Shown here piece after piece: positions 37,450-45,695 of a DNA stretch of 64,000 nt. Location: contig NZ_JAMSLR010000004.1 of the NCBI RefSeq assembly GCF_023806485.1, positions 329,136-393,135 on the forward strand. Direction: 5' to 3'. Numbering within the stretch: position 1 is the stretch's first letter; every line of letters starts with the position of its first letter. Position numbers and translations under genes: made by a program. The stretch is from Thermalbibacter longus (GTDB lineage: Bacteria; Chloroflexota; Chloroflexia; Thermomicrobiales; Thermomicrobiaceae). The notes beneath the pieces were generated by a model. The model worked only from the letters and a program-made list of their open reading frames with translations, did not search any database and was not told the origin of the DNA.

Positions 37450-38666
37450 CCCTCGAGACGAGTACACGACCGACCTCCCAGTTGCCGGATGAGCGCGGGC
37501 GCTTTGGACAGTTCGGCGGCATCTACGCGCCAGTGACGCTGTTGCCGGCCATCGAGGAGTTGATTGAAGCCTATAACGAGGCGCGCCAGGATCCAGCCTT
37601 CCAGGCCGAGTTCGAGCGGCTGCTCCGGCACTACGTGGGCCGTCCGACGCCGCTCTACCACGCGGCCAAGCTAAGCCGGGAGGTCGGTGGGGCGCAGATC
37701 TACCTGAAGCGGGAGGATCTGGCACACACCGGCGCGCACAAGATCAACAACGCGGTCGGCCAGGGGTTGCTCGCCAAGCGGATGGGCAAACCGCGCGTGA
37801 TCGCCGAGACGGGGGCGGGCCAGCACGGCGTCGCGACGGCGACGGTCTGCGCCATGCTCGGCCTCGAGTGTGTGGTCTATATGGGCGAGCTCGATATCCA
37901 GCGCCAATCCCTCAATGTCTTCCGCATGAAACTGCTGGGCGCCGAGGTAAAGGCCGTTACCTCGGGCAGCCGCACGCTCAAGGACGCGATGAACGAGGCG
38001 ATCCGGGACTGGGTAACCAATGTCCGCACCACGTACTACCTCATCGGCTCAGTCGCCGGCATGCACCCCTATCCGATGATGGTGCGTGACTTCCAGTCGG
38101 TGATCGGGCGAGAGACACGGCAGCAAGCCCTGGAGCTGTGCGGCCGTCTGCCTGACGCGATCGTTGCCTGCGTCGGAGGCGGCTCGAACGCGATGGGGAT
38201 CTTTTACCCCTTCCTGGAGGATTCGGAGGTCGAGCTGCACGGGGCCGAAGCGGCCGGCGAGGGGATCGAGACCGGCCGGCACGCCGCCAGCCTGACAGCG
38301 GGGCGCGTCGGGGTGCTCCACGGCTCCCGCTCGTATGTGTTGCAGGACGATGATGGGCAGATTCTGGAGGCGCACAGCATCTCGGCCGGGTTGGACTACC
38401 CGGGTGTCGGGCCGGAGCACAGCTACCTGAAGGAGATCGGCCGCGCGACGTACCACCCGATTACGGACCGCGAGGCGCTGGAGGCGTTCCAGCTCCTCTG
38501 TCGCACCGAGGGGATCATCCCGGCCCTGGAGCCGGCGCACGCGGTGGCGCTGGCGGTTCGCCTGGCCGCGGAGCGCAGCCCAGACGACATTATCGTGGTC
38601 AATCTCTCTGGTCGTGGAGACAAGGACATGCACACCGTCGCGCAGGCGCTGGGGGTGACCTTATGA
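37446..38666 (+). CDS. trpB: Tryptophan synthase beta chain
   Basis: PLP enzyme joining indole and serine. The PLP lysine is in [13 protein letters not shown], followed by [14 protein letters not shown]; the phosphate loop is VGGGSNAMG, and [11 protein letters not shown] near the C-terminus binds the PLP ring. The start [12 protein letters not shown] and 406-residue length identify TrpB1, the usual partner of TrpA. ATGA overlap with both neighbours. Confidence 0.97.
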   Translation: MTLETSTRPTSQLPDERGRFGQFGGIYAPVTLLPAIEELIEAYNEARQDPAFQAEFERLLRHYVGRPTPLYHAAKLSREVGGAQIYLKREDLAHTGAHKINNAVGQGLLAKRMGKPRVIAETGAGQHGVATATVCAMLGLECVVYMGELDIQRQSLNVFRMKLLGAEVKAVTSGSRTLKDAMNEAIRDWVTNVRTTYYLIGSVAGMHPYPMMVRDFQSVIGRETRQQALELCGRLPDAIVACVGGGSNAMGIFYPFLEDSEVELHGAEAAGEGIETGRHAASLTAGRVGVLHGSRSYVLQDDDGQILEAHSISAGLDYPGVGPEHSYLKEIGRATYHPITDREALEAFQLLCRTEGIIPALEPAHAVALAVRLAAERSPDDIIVVNLSGRGDKDMHTVAQALGVTL

Positions 38667-39484
38667 GCGGAGTGCGACAGAGCCGTATCGCGGAGACGTT
38701 CGACCGGCTTCGGAGCCGGCGCGAGATCGGGATCTTCCCCTACTTGACCGTGGGCTTTCCGGAGCGCGAGAGCACGCTCCAGCTCGTGCCGGCGCTGGTG
38801 GAAGGTGGAGCAGCGGCGATCGAGCTGGGTATTCCCTTCTCCGATCCTCTGGCCGACGGGGTAACGGTTCAACGCGCGAGCCAGATCGCGCTCGGCAACG
38901 GGGTGACGGTGCGCTTCTGCCTCGAGACCGCGGCCAGCCTGCGCCGGTCGGGCGTTGACGTGCCGCTCGTCTTCATGGGATACTTCAACCCACTGCTCCA
39001 GTTCGGGCTGGAGCGGTTCGTGTCTGCTTGTGCTGAGATCGGCGTAGACGGGCTGATTATCCCTGATCTGCCGCCGATCGAGAGCGACGAGCTGGCCGCG
39101 ATCTGCCACCAGTACGGGCGTGATCTGATCTTCATGGTCGCACCGACGAGCACCGATGCGCATCTGCAAGCCGTCGCTCGCCAGGCGAGCGGGTTCGTGT
39201 ACTGTGTCTCGCTGACCGGCGTGACCGGAGCTCGCGACCGGCTCGATGCGGGCGTCGGTGCCTTTCTCGCGCGCGTGCGGCGTCATATCGATCTTCCGTT
39301 GACGCTCGGTTTCGGCATCGCCCGTCCAGAGCACGTGCAGGAAGCGGCTTCAGTCGCCGATGCTGTGGCCGTCGGCAGCGCTTTGCTCGAGCGGATCAGT
39401 CAGGCTACGCCTGATCGGCAGGTCGAAGCGGCGCGATCGTTCATCGAGTGGCTGCGCTCACCGTTGCTATCGAGCGCGGGGTGA
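38663..39484 (+). CDS. trpA: Tryptophan synthase alpha chain
   Basis: Cleaves indole-3-glycerol phosphate and channels indole to TrpB. The catalytic glutamate is in [15 protein letters not shown] with the following Asp; [30 protein letters not shown] and the phosphate loop [11 protein letters not shown] are visible. Length 273 residues. It starts four bases inside the trpB end. After it comes a 24-base gap to the chorismate mutase gene. Confidence 0.96.
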   Translation: MSGVRQSRIAETFDRLRSRREIGIFPYLTVGFPERESTLQLVPALVEGGAAAIELGIPFSDPLADGVTVQRASQIALGNGVTVRFCLETAASLRRSGVDVPLVFMGYFNPLLQFGLERFVSACAEIGVDGLIIPDLPPIESDELAAICHQYGRDLIFMVAPTSTDAHLQAVARQASGFVYCVSLTGVTGARDRLDAGVGAFLARVRRHIDLPLTLGFGIARPEHVQEAASVADAVAVGSALLERISQATPDRQVEAARSFIEWLRSPLLSSAG

Positions 39485-39508
39485 GACGATCACTAGGAGG
39501 GGAAGGGC

Positions 39509-39880
39509 ATGGGCTGGTGCCGGGGCATCCGCGGGGCGACCACGGTGGAGCGAAACGACGCGACCGACATGCTGGAAGCGACGCGGGAACTACTCACGGC
39601 ACTAGTCGAAGCCAACGGCATTCAACCCGACGATGTGGCCAGCATCATCTTCACGACCACGCCGGATCTCACCGCGACCTTCCCGGCCGTGGCGGCCCGC
39701 GAGCTCGGCTGGGTACACGTGCCGCTCCTGTGTGCTCACGAGATGGACGTGCCGGGGGCGCTGCGGGGCGTGATCCGGGTATTGATGCACGTGAACACGG
39801 ACAAGTCGGCTCGCGAGATCAAGCACGTCTACCTGCGCGGCGCGCGCGAACTGAGGCCCGAGTGGGCGTTCGACGGTTAG
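39509..39880 (+). CDS. aroH: Chorismate mutase, AroH class
   Basis: Turns chorismate into prephenate, the branch to phenylalanine and tyrosine. The 123-residue trimeric AroH type is identified by [57 protein letters not shown] and [12 protein letters not shown], then [12 protein letters not shown]. The ATG has a strong GGAGGGGAAGG site. Its place inside a Trp-controlled transcript is unusual, since it competes with TrpE for chorismate. Confidence 0.95.
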   Translation: MGWCRGIRGATTVERNDATDMLEATRELLTALVEANGIQPDDVASIIFTTTPDLTATFPAVAARELGWVHVPLLCAHEMDVPGALRGVIRVLMHVNTDKSAREIKHVYLRGARELRPEWAFDG

Positions 39881-39913
39881 CGTCCGGGGAGACCGGTTAG
39901 GGAGGGGGCATCG

Positions 39914-40978
39914 ATGATCGTCGTCATGGAGCCTGGCGCGACGCAAGAGCAGATCGAGACAGTCGTCAAGCGCGTGGCCGAGTTCGGTTTCGGTACCAAG
40001 ATCGTCGTCGGTGCCGAGCGCTCGATCGTGGGCGTGCTGGGAGCACCACTGCCGGATACGCTCAAGGAGGCGCTCGAGCTCCTCCCCGGCGTCGAAGAAG
40101 TGGTCCGGATCACCAAGCGGTACAAGCTGGTCAGCCGGGACTTTCACCCGATCGATACCGTCGTCCACGTCCGCGATGTCGCCATCGGAGGGAACGAGGT
40201 GGCGGTCATCGCTGGGCCGTGCTCGGTCGAGAGCGAAGAGCAGATCATCGAGACGGCGCGGGCAGTAAAGGCGGCTGGCGCCCGGCTGCTGCGTGGCGGC
40301 GCGTACAAGCCGCGCACCTCTCCGTACGAGTTCCGCGGCCTCGGCGAGACGGGACTGAAGTATCTCGCCAAGGCGCGCGAGGAAACCGGATTGCCGATCG
40401 TCACCGAGGTGCTGAGCCCGCAGGATGTCGACCTGGTGGCCGAGTACGCCGACGTGCTGCAGGTGGGCGCTCGCAACTGCCAGAACTACCTGCTCCTGGA
40501 GGCCGTGGGAAAGGCGAAGAAGCCGGTCTTGCTCAAGCGCGGGATGTCCGTCCAGATCGAGGAGTGGCTGCTCGCGGCCGAGTACGTGATGGCCCAGGGG
40601 AACGAGCAGGTCATCCTCTGCGAGCGCGGCATCCGCACATTCGAGACGTTCACGCGCAACACGCTCGACCTAGCGGCTGTGCCAGTCGTCAAGCGGCTGA
40701 GCCATCTGCCGATCATCGTCGACCCCAGCCACGGCACCGGGCGCTGGTACCTGGTACCCTCGATGATGCTGGCCGCGGTCGCTGCCGGAGCCGACGGGTT
40801 GATCGTCGAGGTTCATCCGAACCCTGACCATGCCCTCTCTGACGGCGCGCAGTCGCTGACCTTCGAGAACTTCGCGACGGTGATGCCGCGGTTGGCAGCG
40901 GTCGCCCAGGCGGTCGGCCGTTCATTGCCGTTGCCCCAGGTGCCGGAGGCTGAGACTGCGCTCTCCCCGGCCGATTAG
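39914..40978 (+). CDS. aroF: 3-deoxy-7-phosphoheptulonate synthase (type I-beta, with N-terminal regulatory domain)
   Basis: First enzyme of the shikimate pathway, joining PEP and erythrose 4-phosphate. Residues about 1-70 form a ferredoxin-like/ACT-like domain as in Thermotoga-type enzymes. The barrel follows with [57 protein letters not shown] and IVDPSHGTG, giving the metal ligands and PEP contacts. 354 residues. GAGGGGGC lies before the ATG. As part of the T-box transcript it raises chorismate supply when tryptophan runs short. Confidence 0.94.
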   Translation: MIVVMEPGATQEQIETVVKRVAEFGFGTKIVVGAERSIVGVLGAPLPDTLKEALELLPGVEEVVRITKRYKLVSRDFHPIDTVVHVRDVAIGGNEVAVIAGPCSVESEEQIIETARAVKAAGARLLRGGAYKPRTSPYEFRGLGETGLKYLAKAREETGLPIVTEVLSPQDVDLVAEYADVLQVGARNCQNYLLLEAVGKAKKPVLLKRGMSVQIEEWLLAAEYVMAQGNEQVILCERGIRTFETFTRNTLDLAAVPVVKRLSHLPIIVDPSHGTGRWYLVPSMMLAAVAAGADGLIVEVHPNPDHALSDGAQSLTFENFATVMPRLAAVAQAVGRSLPLPQVPEAETALSPAD

Positions 40979-40991
40979 GTTGGTGCACTCG

Positions 40992-41666
40992 ATGGCAAGC
41001 TCTATCGATGACGTGCTGGCCCAGATTCGTTTCGACGAGCGGGGCCTGGTGCCTGCCATCGTGCAGGACGCCGCGACTGGCCAGGTTCGTATGCTCGGGT
41101 ATGCCAACGCGGAGGCGATCGAGCGAACGCTCGCGACCGGCCTGGTGCACTTCTGGAGCCGTAGCCGGGAGCGCCTCTGGATGAAGGGCGAGACGTCGGG
41201 CCACATCCTCGAGCTGGTCGAGCTTCGCCCTGATTGCGACGGCGATGCGCTACTCATTCGGGTGCGCCCGCGTGGGCCGACCTGCCACCTGGGGCGGGAG
41301 AGCTGCTTCGACTCCGAGCCGCTGGCCCGCGGTTCGGTTCCCCAGCCAGCGACCGTGCAGGTGATCGAGGACGTCGCGAGCGTGATCGCCGCGCGCCGGC
41401 GCGAGCCGCGCGCTGGCTCGTACACCAGCTACCTCTTCCAGGAGGGCATCGACAAGATCGCCAAGAAGATCGGGGAGGAATCGGCCGAAGTCATCATCGC
41501 GGCTAAGAACGCCGACGCTAGCGCGCTCGCGAACGAAGCCGCGGATCTGCTCTATCACCTCGTCGTCTTGCTGGAGGCAGCGGGGGTCGACAGAACGCAG
41601 GTTTGGTCCGTCTTGCGCGAGCGGCGAGGCCGGACGCAGCCGGATCAGGGCTCCGTGTCCTCGTAG
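40992..41666 (+). CDS. hisIE: Bifunctional phosphoribosyl-AMP cyclohydrolase / phosphoribosyl-ATP pyrophosphatase
   Basis: Carries out steps 2 and 3 of histidine synthesis. The HisI part (about 1-115) has MLGYANAEAIERTL, FWSRSRERLWMKGETSG, DCDGDALL and the zinc cysteines in GPTCH and ESCF. The HisE part (about 120-215) has SYTSYLFQEGIDKIAKKIG, EESAEVIIAAKN and EAADLLYHLVVLL. ATG 40992 is chosen; TTG and GTG lie 12 and 9 bases earlier. It follows aroF by 13 bases, so it seems to be the last gene of the trp transcript. Its 3' end overlaps the convergent rimM by 22 bases. Confidence 0.93.
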   Translation: MASSIDDVLAQIRFDERGLVPAIVQDAATGQVRMLGYANAEAIERTLATGLVHFWSRSRERLWMKGETSGHILELVELRPDCDGDALLIRVRPRGPTCHLGRESCFDSEPLARGSVPQPATVQVIEDVASVIAARRREPRAGSYTSYLFQEGIDKIAKKIGEESAEVIIAAKNADASALANEAADLLYHLVVLLEAAGVDRTQVWSVLRERRGRTQPDQGSVSS

Positions 41667-42202
41667 TAGAGCGGGGGGCGCACAGTCATCCGGCCCCGCT
41701 CGAGATCGACGTCCAGAATGACTGAGCGGAGCGCGGGGAGCAGGGTCTCGCCACGGCTGCCGCGAACGACGTAGACATCGTTGGCGCCGGTCTCGATGAT
41801 CTCGACTAGCTCGCCGAGCGACTCGCCGGCCTCGTTGAACACCTCGAGGCCCAGAAGCTGGAACTGGTAGTACTCGTCCTCTCCGAGCGGGGCAGCCTGT
41901 TCCAGGTCGATGCGCACGATTTGGCCACGCAACTCCTCGGCTGCCTCGCGCGTTGCGATCCCCTCCAGCCGAAGCACGGCGATGTCGCCCTGGAGCCGCG
42001 CGCCGAGGAGACGTCTGGGGCTCTCTTCGCCCTCGAGATAGACGCGCTCGAGCCGGGGAATCCGCTCCGGGAAGTGTGTCCAGATGCGCAGGCGCACATC
42101 CCCACGCAAGCCGGATGCGCCCACGATCCGACCGATCGAGAGCTGCGTCGTCTGGCTCTCACGCTTCGGTGGCAGGTTGCTGCTCCGGCTCGATCTGGTC
42201 AT
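41645..42202 (-). CDS. rimM: 16S rRNA processing protein RimM
   Basis: 30S maturation factor binding S19. The N-terminal domain has LSIGRIVGASGLRGDVRLRIW; the PRC-barrel domain has YYQFQLLGLEVFN, ETGANDVYVVRG and TLLPALRSVILDVDLERGRM. 185 residues. The only plausible start, ATG 42202, lies 44 bases inside khpA; no ATG, GTG or TTG exists between the end of khpA and the conserved LSIGRI. This implies translational coupling with khpA. Confidence 0.92.
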   Translation of the reverse strand: MTRSSRSSNLPPKRESQTTQLSIGRIVGASGLRGDVRLRIWTHFPERIPRLERVYLEGEESPRRLLGARLQGDIAVLRLEGIATREAAEELRGQIVRIDLEQAAPLGEDEYYQFQLLGLEVFNEAGESLGELVEIIETGANDVYVVRGSRGETLLPALRSVILDVDLERGRMTVRPPLYYEDTEP

Positions 42203-42515
42203 CGATCGTCAAGCTGGCGTGTACCCCGTAACGAATAGCGGTGATGCTCAAGAGGGTTCGCATGGCCCGCGCGATGCGTCCCTCACGACCGATCACCTTG
42301 CCGAGCTGATCAGGCGCTACCGAGAGACGGATGATCACTGCCCGGCCGCGGCGGCGCGATCTGATCTGGATGGCGTCGGGTCGCTCAACGAGCTGGCTGG
42401 CCAGGTACCGGATCAGGCCGCTCAGCTCGCTCACCGCTCGCTGCGGATCGGCGGCGCGGTCGGGAGGACGGCCGGGACGCCGCTGGTAGGGCCGGGCCGG
42501 GCCTGTGCCGGACAT
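42159..42515 (-). CDS. khpA: KH-domain RNA-binding protein (KhpA/YlqC)
   Basis: Small RNA chaperone, 118 residues. The single KH domain has the loop GKVIGREGRIARAMRTLL (GxxG as GREG) and is preceded by LIRYLASQLVERPDAIQI. An N-terminal Pro/Arg-rich stretch of about 25 residues and an acidic C-terminal tail are extra. It lies between rpsP and rimM, the usual place for ylqC. Confidence 0.9.
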   Translation of the reverse strand: MSGTGPARPYQRRPGRPPDRAADPQRAVSELSGLIRYLASQLVERPDAIQIRSRRRGRAVIIRLSVAPDQLGKVIGREGRIARAMRTLLSITAIRYGVHASLTIDDQIEPEQQPATEA

Positions 42516-42530
42516 GGCCCGTACCTCGTG

Positions 42531-42875
42531 CTAGAGCGACTGCTCGGCAGCAGCCTCGGACGGCGCCGCCGACGCAGCCGGCCCCGACGACTTCTGTGAA
42601 GACGCCGGCTTGTTGGCCGCCTCCGGCTGGCGGCCGGGCAACACACCGGCCTTCACGAGGATCGAGCGCACAGTCTCGGTCGGCTGGGCACCGTGCTCCA
42701 GCCAGTAGCGCGCGCGCTCAGCGTTCACCTGGATCGTCGCCGGCTCGGTTCGTGGATTGTAGTAGCCGACTGCCTCGATAAAGCGGCCATCGCGTGGCCA
42801 GCTCGCCTCCGCCGCCACGATGCGGTAGTGTGGCTGGCCCTTCCTTCCCATCCGCCGCAGTCGCAGCTTGATCAT
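42531..42875 (-). CDS. rpsP: 30S ribosomal protein S16
   Basis: It begins [20 protein letters not shown], the diagnostic S16 start; [18 protein letters not shown] and the [20 protein letters not shown] block follow. The last 30 residues are an Ala/Ser/Pro-rich tail not needed for the fold. 114 residues. First gene of rpsP-khpA-rimM; a strong promoter and hairpin leader precede it. Confidence 0.97.
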   Translation of the reverse strand: MIKLRLRRMGRKGQPHYRIVAAEASWPRDGRFIEAVGYYNPRTEPATIQVNAERARYWLEHGAQPTETVRSILVKAGVLPGRQPEAANKPASSQKSSGPAASAAPSEAAAEQSL

Positions 42876-42938
42876 CGTCTCCCGACTCCAACCCCTCGTG
42901 TGATCCCGACACGCTCATTGTCTCGGTGCGCGAAACAG

Positions 42939-42984
42939 GGGCGCTCCAGTAGACTCCAGGTGCGCAAACGCAACGGGAGCGCCC
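42939..42984 (-). repeat. Hairpin at the 5' end of the rpsP transcript
   Basis: GGGCGCTCC (42939-42947) pairs with GGAGCGCCC (42976-42984), with an inner TGCG-CAAA-CGCA-like hairpin in the loop. With the promoter at 42995-43024, this stem starts within a few bases of the expected transcript start, so it would cap the leader RNA. Confidence 0.6.
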
Positions 42985-42994
42985 GCAACTCTGA

Positions 42995-43024
42995 ACTGTA
43001 GCAGAGTATTCGAACCGACGTCAA
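42995..43024 (-). promoter_or_regulatory. Promoter of rpsP-khpA-rimM
   Basis: Minus strand: TTGACG (43024-43019), 18 bases ending in TGC, TACAGT (43000-42995). Confidence 0.8.
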
Positions 43025-43041
43025 ACGACTTCCGGCATCTG

Positions 43042-43070
43042 TTGCGCGTGGCGCGACACTATGCTATCGT
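43042..43070 (+). promoter_or_regulatory. Probable promoter of moaA
   Basis: TTGCGC (43042-43047), 17 bases ending in TGC, TATCGT (43065-43070). The leader that follows has GACCGG/CCGGTC pairing, but no molybdenum-cofactor riboswitch consensus could be recognised. Confidence 0.6.
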
Positions 43071-43153
43071 GAGGATAGCAAAGCGATCCCTGCGACCGGG
43101 GTAGGCGAGAACGCGCTGAGCTTCGATGCGCCGGTCCGAAAGGAGTAGCGCTG

Positions 43154-44203
43154 ATGGCAGCCCAAGTGCTGGTGCAGCCGGAGATCCAGGACGACCGCGC
43201 GGTACCCCGGGCCGGAGAGCGCATTACTCGCGACGCCTACGGTCGCCCGATTACCTACCTGCGCGTTTCCCTCACCGACCGCTGCAACCTGCGCTGCGTC
43301 TACTGCATGCCGGCCCACGGGGCGAAGTTCGCGCCGCGCGAGGAGCTGCTGACCGACGAGGAGTTGCTGACCGTCATCCGGGCGGCCGCCAAAATCGGAT
43401 TCAGCAAGATCCGCTTGACTGGCGGCGAGCCGACCATCCGGCCCCACGTGGTCGACCTCGTGCGCGAGATCGCCCGCATCCCCGGCATCGAAGATATCTC
43501 GATGACCACGAACGGGCTGTTGCTGGAGCGCATGGCGCACGACCTCAAGGCGGCCGGTCTCAGGCGTATCAACATCAGCATCGATACCCTCGATCCGATC
43601 CGCTACAAGGTGATGACCCGCGGGGGCAAGATCGAAAAGGTCTGGGCCGGGATCGCGGCGGCCGAGGACGCGGGTCTCACGCCGATCAAGCTGAACGCCG
43701 TGGTGGTGCGCGGCATGAACGACCACGAGGTGCCGGATCTCGCCGCGCTGACCATCGATCGTCCCTGGCAGATGCGCTTCATCGAGGTGATGCCTCTCGA
43801 GGGGGTCGCTGACGTCCACGACACTGGGCTGGTGACCACCGCGGAGACGATCGAGCTGATCGAACGAGTCCACGGCAAACTGATCAGGCTGGAGGCGCCA
43901 CTCGGCGACCCAGCACGGGTCTACCAGATCCCGGGCGCGCAGGGGACGCTCGGGTTCATCAGCCCGGTGAGCGAGCCGTTCTGCGCCTTCTGCAACCGCA
44001 TCCGCTTGACAGCCGATGGCAAGCTGCGCCTCTGCCTGCTCCGCAACGACGAGGTGGACGTGCGCGAGATCCTGCGCTCCGGCGGCACGGAGGACGATCT
44101 GATCGAGCAGATCCGGTTCGGTGTCTGGCGCAAGCCGTGGGGCCACGGGCTGCGCGAGGGCGACCGGAACACCGGCCGGGGCATGAGCCAGATCGGCGGT
44201 TGA
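43154..44203 (+). CDS. moaA: GTP 3',8-cyclase (molybdenum cofactor biosynthesis protein A)
   Basis: Radical-SAM enzyme starting molybdenum cofactor synthesis from GTP. The SAM cluster cysteines are Cys44, Cys48 and Cys51 in TDRCNLRCVYCMP. The second cluster uses EPFCAFCNRIRL and LRLCLL near residues 275-295. RLTGGEPTIR and ISIDTLDPIRY are also typical. The chain ends MSQIGG, the conserved GG tail. 349 residues; AAGGAG lies upstream of the ATG. It stands alone on its strand. Confidence 0.95.
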   Translation: MAAQVLVQPEIQDDRAVPRAGERITRDAYGRPITYLRVSLTDRCNLRCVYCMPAHGAKFAPREELLTDEELLTVIRAAAKIGFSKIRLTGGEPTIRPHVVDLVREIARIPGIEDISMTTNGLLLERMAHDLKAAGLRRINISIDTLDPIRYKVMTRGGKIEKVWAGIAAAEDAGLTPIKLNAVVVRGMNDHEVPDLAALTIDRPWQMRFIEVMPLEGVADVHDTGLVTTAETIELIERVHGKLIRLEAPLGDPARVYQIPGAQGTLGFISPVSEPFCAFCNRIRLTADGKLRLCLLRNDEVDVREILRSGGTEDDLIEQIRFGVWRKPWGHGLREGDRNTGRGMSQIGG

Positions 44204-44365
44204 TTTGGCCGCTGCTGGCTGAGGCGCTCTCCTAGTCGGCACGTCTGCTCTCCCGCCGCAGTCCTCCACGCTCTTTCCGTTTCGGGCAACCGTCAGGCCC
44301 GGCAAACCCGTGGGCGCGGCGACAAGCCTCCTCTCGTCCCGTGCGTGCCACTCGCCTTCCTGCAA

Positions 44366-44394
44366 TTGACCGTGCCGAGCCAGCCTGCTAGCCT
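44366..44394 (+). promoter_or_regulatory. Promoter of the M24 peptidase gene
   Basis: TTGACC (44366-44371), 17 bases ending in TGC, TAGCCT (44389-44394). The rest of the 290-base gap after moaA shows nothing else clear. Confidence 0.78.
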
Positions 44395-44492
44395 GCGGCA
44401 CGAAGGCTGCCGGCCTCTGCCGGAACGTCATCCTGCGAGCGGGAGGAGTGGCCGGCGAGTTGCCCGGGGTGTCGTGGCGAGGGGAAGGCGGC

Positions 44493-45686
44493 ATGAGCGC
44501 GACCAATCTGGTGCGTGAGAAGCTTGTCCAAGCGACCCAAGTGCTGCAGGAGCTCGACCTCGATCTCTGGTTGCTGATGGCGCGGGAGAGCGACGTGATC
44601 GGCGACCCCAGCTTGCCGCTGGTGGTCGGCACCAGCGTGACCTGGGAGTCGGCCTTCCTGGTCTCCCGGACGGGCGAGCACACCGCGATCGTCGGCACCG
44701 GGGACGTGGAGAACATTCGGCAGACGGGTGCCTGGGACAACGTGGTCGGCTACGTGGAAGGAGTCAGCCGGCCGCTGCTCGAGGCGCTCGAGCGGTACGA
44801 CCCTCGAACCATCGCGCTCAACTACTCTCGCGACGACGTGCTGGCCGACGGGCTTACCCACGGGCTGTATCTGCTGCTCCAGGATATCCTGGAGCCGACA
44901 CCGTACTGGTCACGCATTCGTAGCGGGGAGGACGTCGCCAGGCGCGTGCGCAGCCGCAAGTCGGCAGAAGAGCAGCGGCGCCTGCGCCAGGCTGTCGCGA
45001 CCACGCTCGAGATCTGGGACGCCCTGCGGGCCTGGCTGCGGCCGGGCTTAACCGAGCGGGAGATCGCGGCCTTCATGCACCGGCAGGTGCGTGAGCGAGG
45101 GTTGGAGACAGCCTGGGATCCGCATTACTGTCCCACGGTCACCGCCGGCCCGGACTCCCTGGTCGGCCACGTTGGTCCCACCGACATCGCCATCCAGCGT
45201 GGACAGCTCCTGGCGATCGACTTCGGCGTGCGGCAGGAGGACTACTGTTCCGACATGCAGCGGACGTTCTATTTCCTGGCCGAGGGTGAGACAGCCGCGC
45301 CGGAACCGGTGCTGAGGGCGTTCGATCTGGTCTCGGGCGCCATCCAGGCGGCCGCCGAGGCGCTGCGCCCGGGCGTGATGGGTTGGGAGGTCGACCAGGT
45401 GGCCCGCGAGATATTCGCGCGGGCCGGAGCCGAAGAGTGGAAGTTCGGCCTCGGACACCAGGTCGGGAGAGCCGTCCACGACGGTGGCTGCCTGCTCGGG
45501 CCGCGGTGGGAGCGCTATGGACGGAGGCCCTACGATCGGGTCGAGCCGGATCAGGTCTACACCCTGGAACTCGGGGTGAGCGTGCCCGGCTACGGTCGGG
45601 TCAGTCTCGAGGAAGAGGTGATCGTCCATGCGAGCGGCTGCGAGTTCTTGGCGCCGCCACAGCGCGAGCCGATCCTGATCGGATGA
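44493..45686 (+). CDS. M24-family Xaa-Pro aminopeptidase-like protein
   Basis: Creatinase/prolidase-fold protein, about 397 residues. The N-terminal non-catalytic domain (to about 160) precedes the pita-bread domain. Metal ligands are seen in AIDFGVRQEDYCSDMQRTF (two Asp), GHQVGRAVHDGG (His), TLELGVSVPG (Glu) and SLEEEVIV (Glu). Xaa-Pro dipeptidase is the likeliest activity, but creatinase-like enzymes share the motifs. ATG 44493 has GAGGGGAAGG before it. An M20 peptidase gene follows after nine bases, so the two probably form a peptide-degrading operon. Confidence 0.87.
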   Translation: MSATNLVREKLVQATQVLQELDLDLWLLMARESDVIGDPSLPLVVGTSVTWESAFLVSRTGEHTAIVGTGDVENIRQTGAWDNVVGYVEGVSRPLLEALERYDPRTIALNYSRDDVLADGLTHGLYLLLQDILEPTPYWSRIRSGEDVARRVRSRKSAEEQRRLRQAVATTLEIWDALRAWLRPGLTEREIAAFMHRQVRERGLETAWDPHYCPTVTAGPDSLVGHVGPTDIAIQRGQLLAIDFGVRQEDYCSDMQRTFYFLAEGETAAPEPVLRAFDLVSGAIQAAAEALRPGVMGWEVDQVAREIFARAGAEEWKFGLGHQVGRAVHDGGCLLGPRWERYGRRPYDRVEPDQVYTLELGVSVPGYGRVSLEEEVIVHASGCEFLAPPQREPILIG

Positions 45687-45695
45687 GGACAACGG

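Noticed and set aside
43005..43020. tRNA T-loop-like TTCGAACC
   Set aside because: It lacks flanking tRNA arms and overlaps the rpsP promoter; no tRNA gene was found in any gap.
43071..43153. Possible molybdenum-cofactor or other riboswitch in the moaA leader
   Set aside because: GACCGG/CCGGTC pairing and a GCAAAGC stretch are present, but the conserved blocks of the Moco, c-di-GMP or other aptamers I know could not be aligned.
43064..44740. 558-codon minus-strand open frame opposite moaA
   Set aside because: It runs through moaA on the antisense strand and has His/Arg/Ala-rich composition typical of GC-rich shadows.
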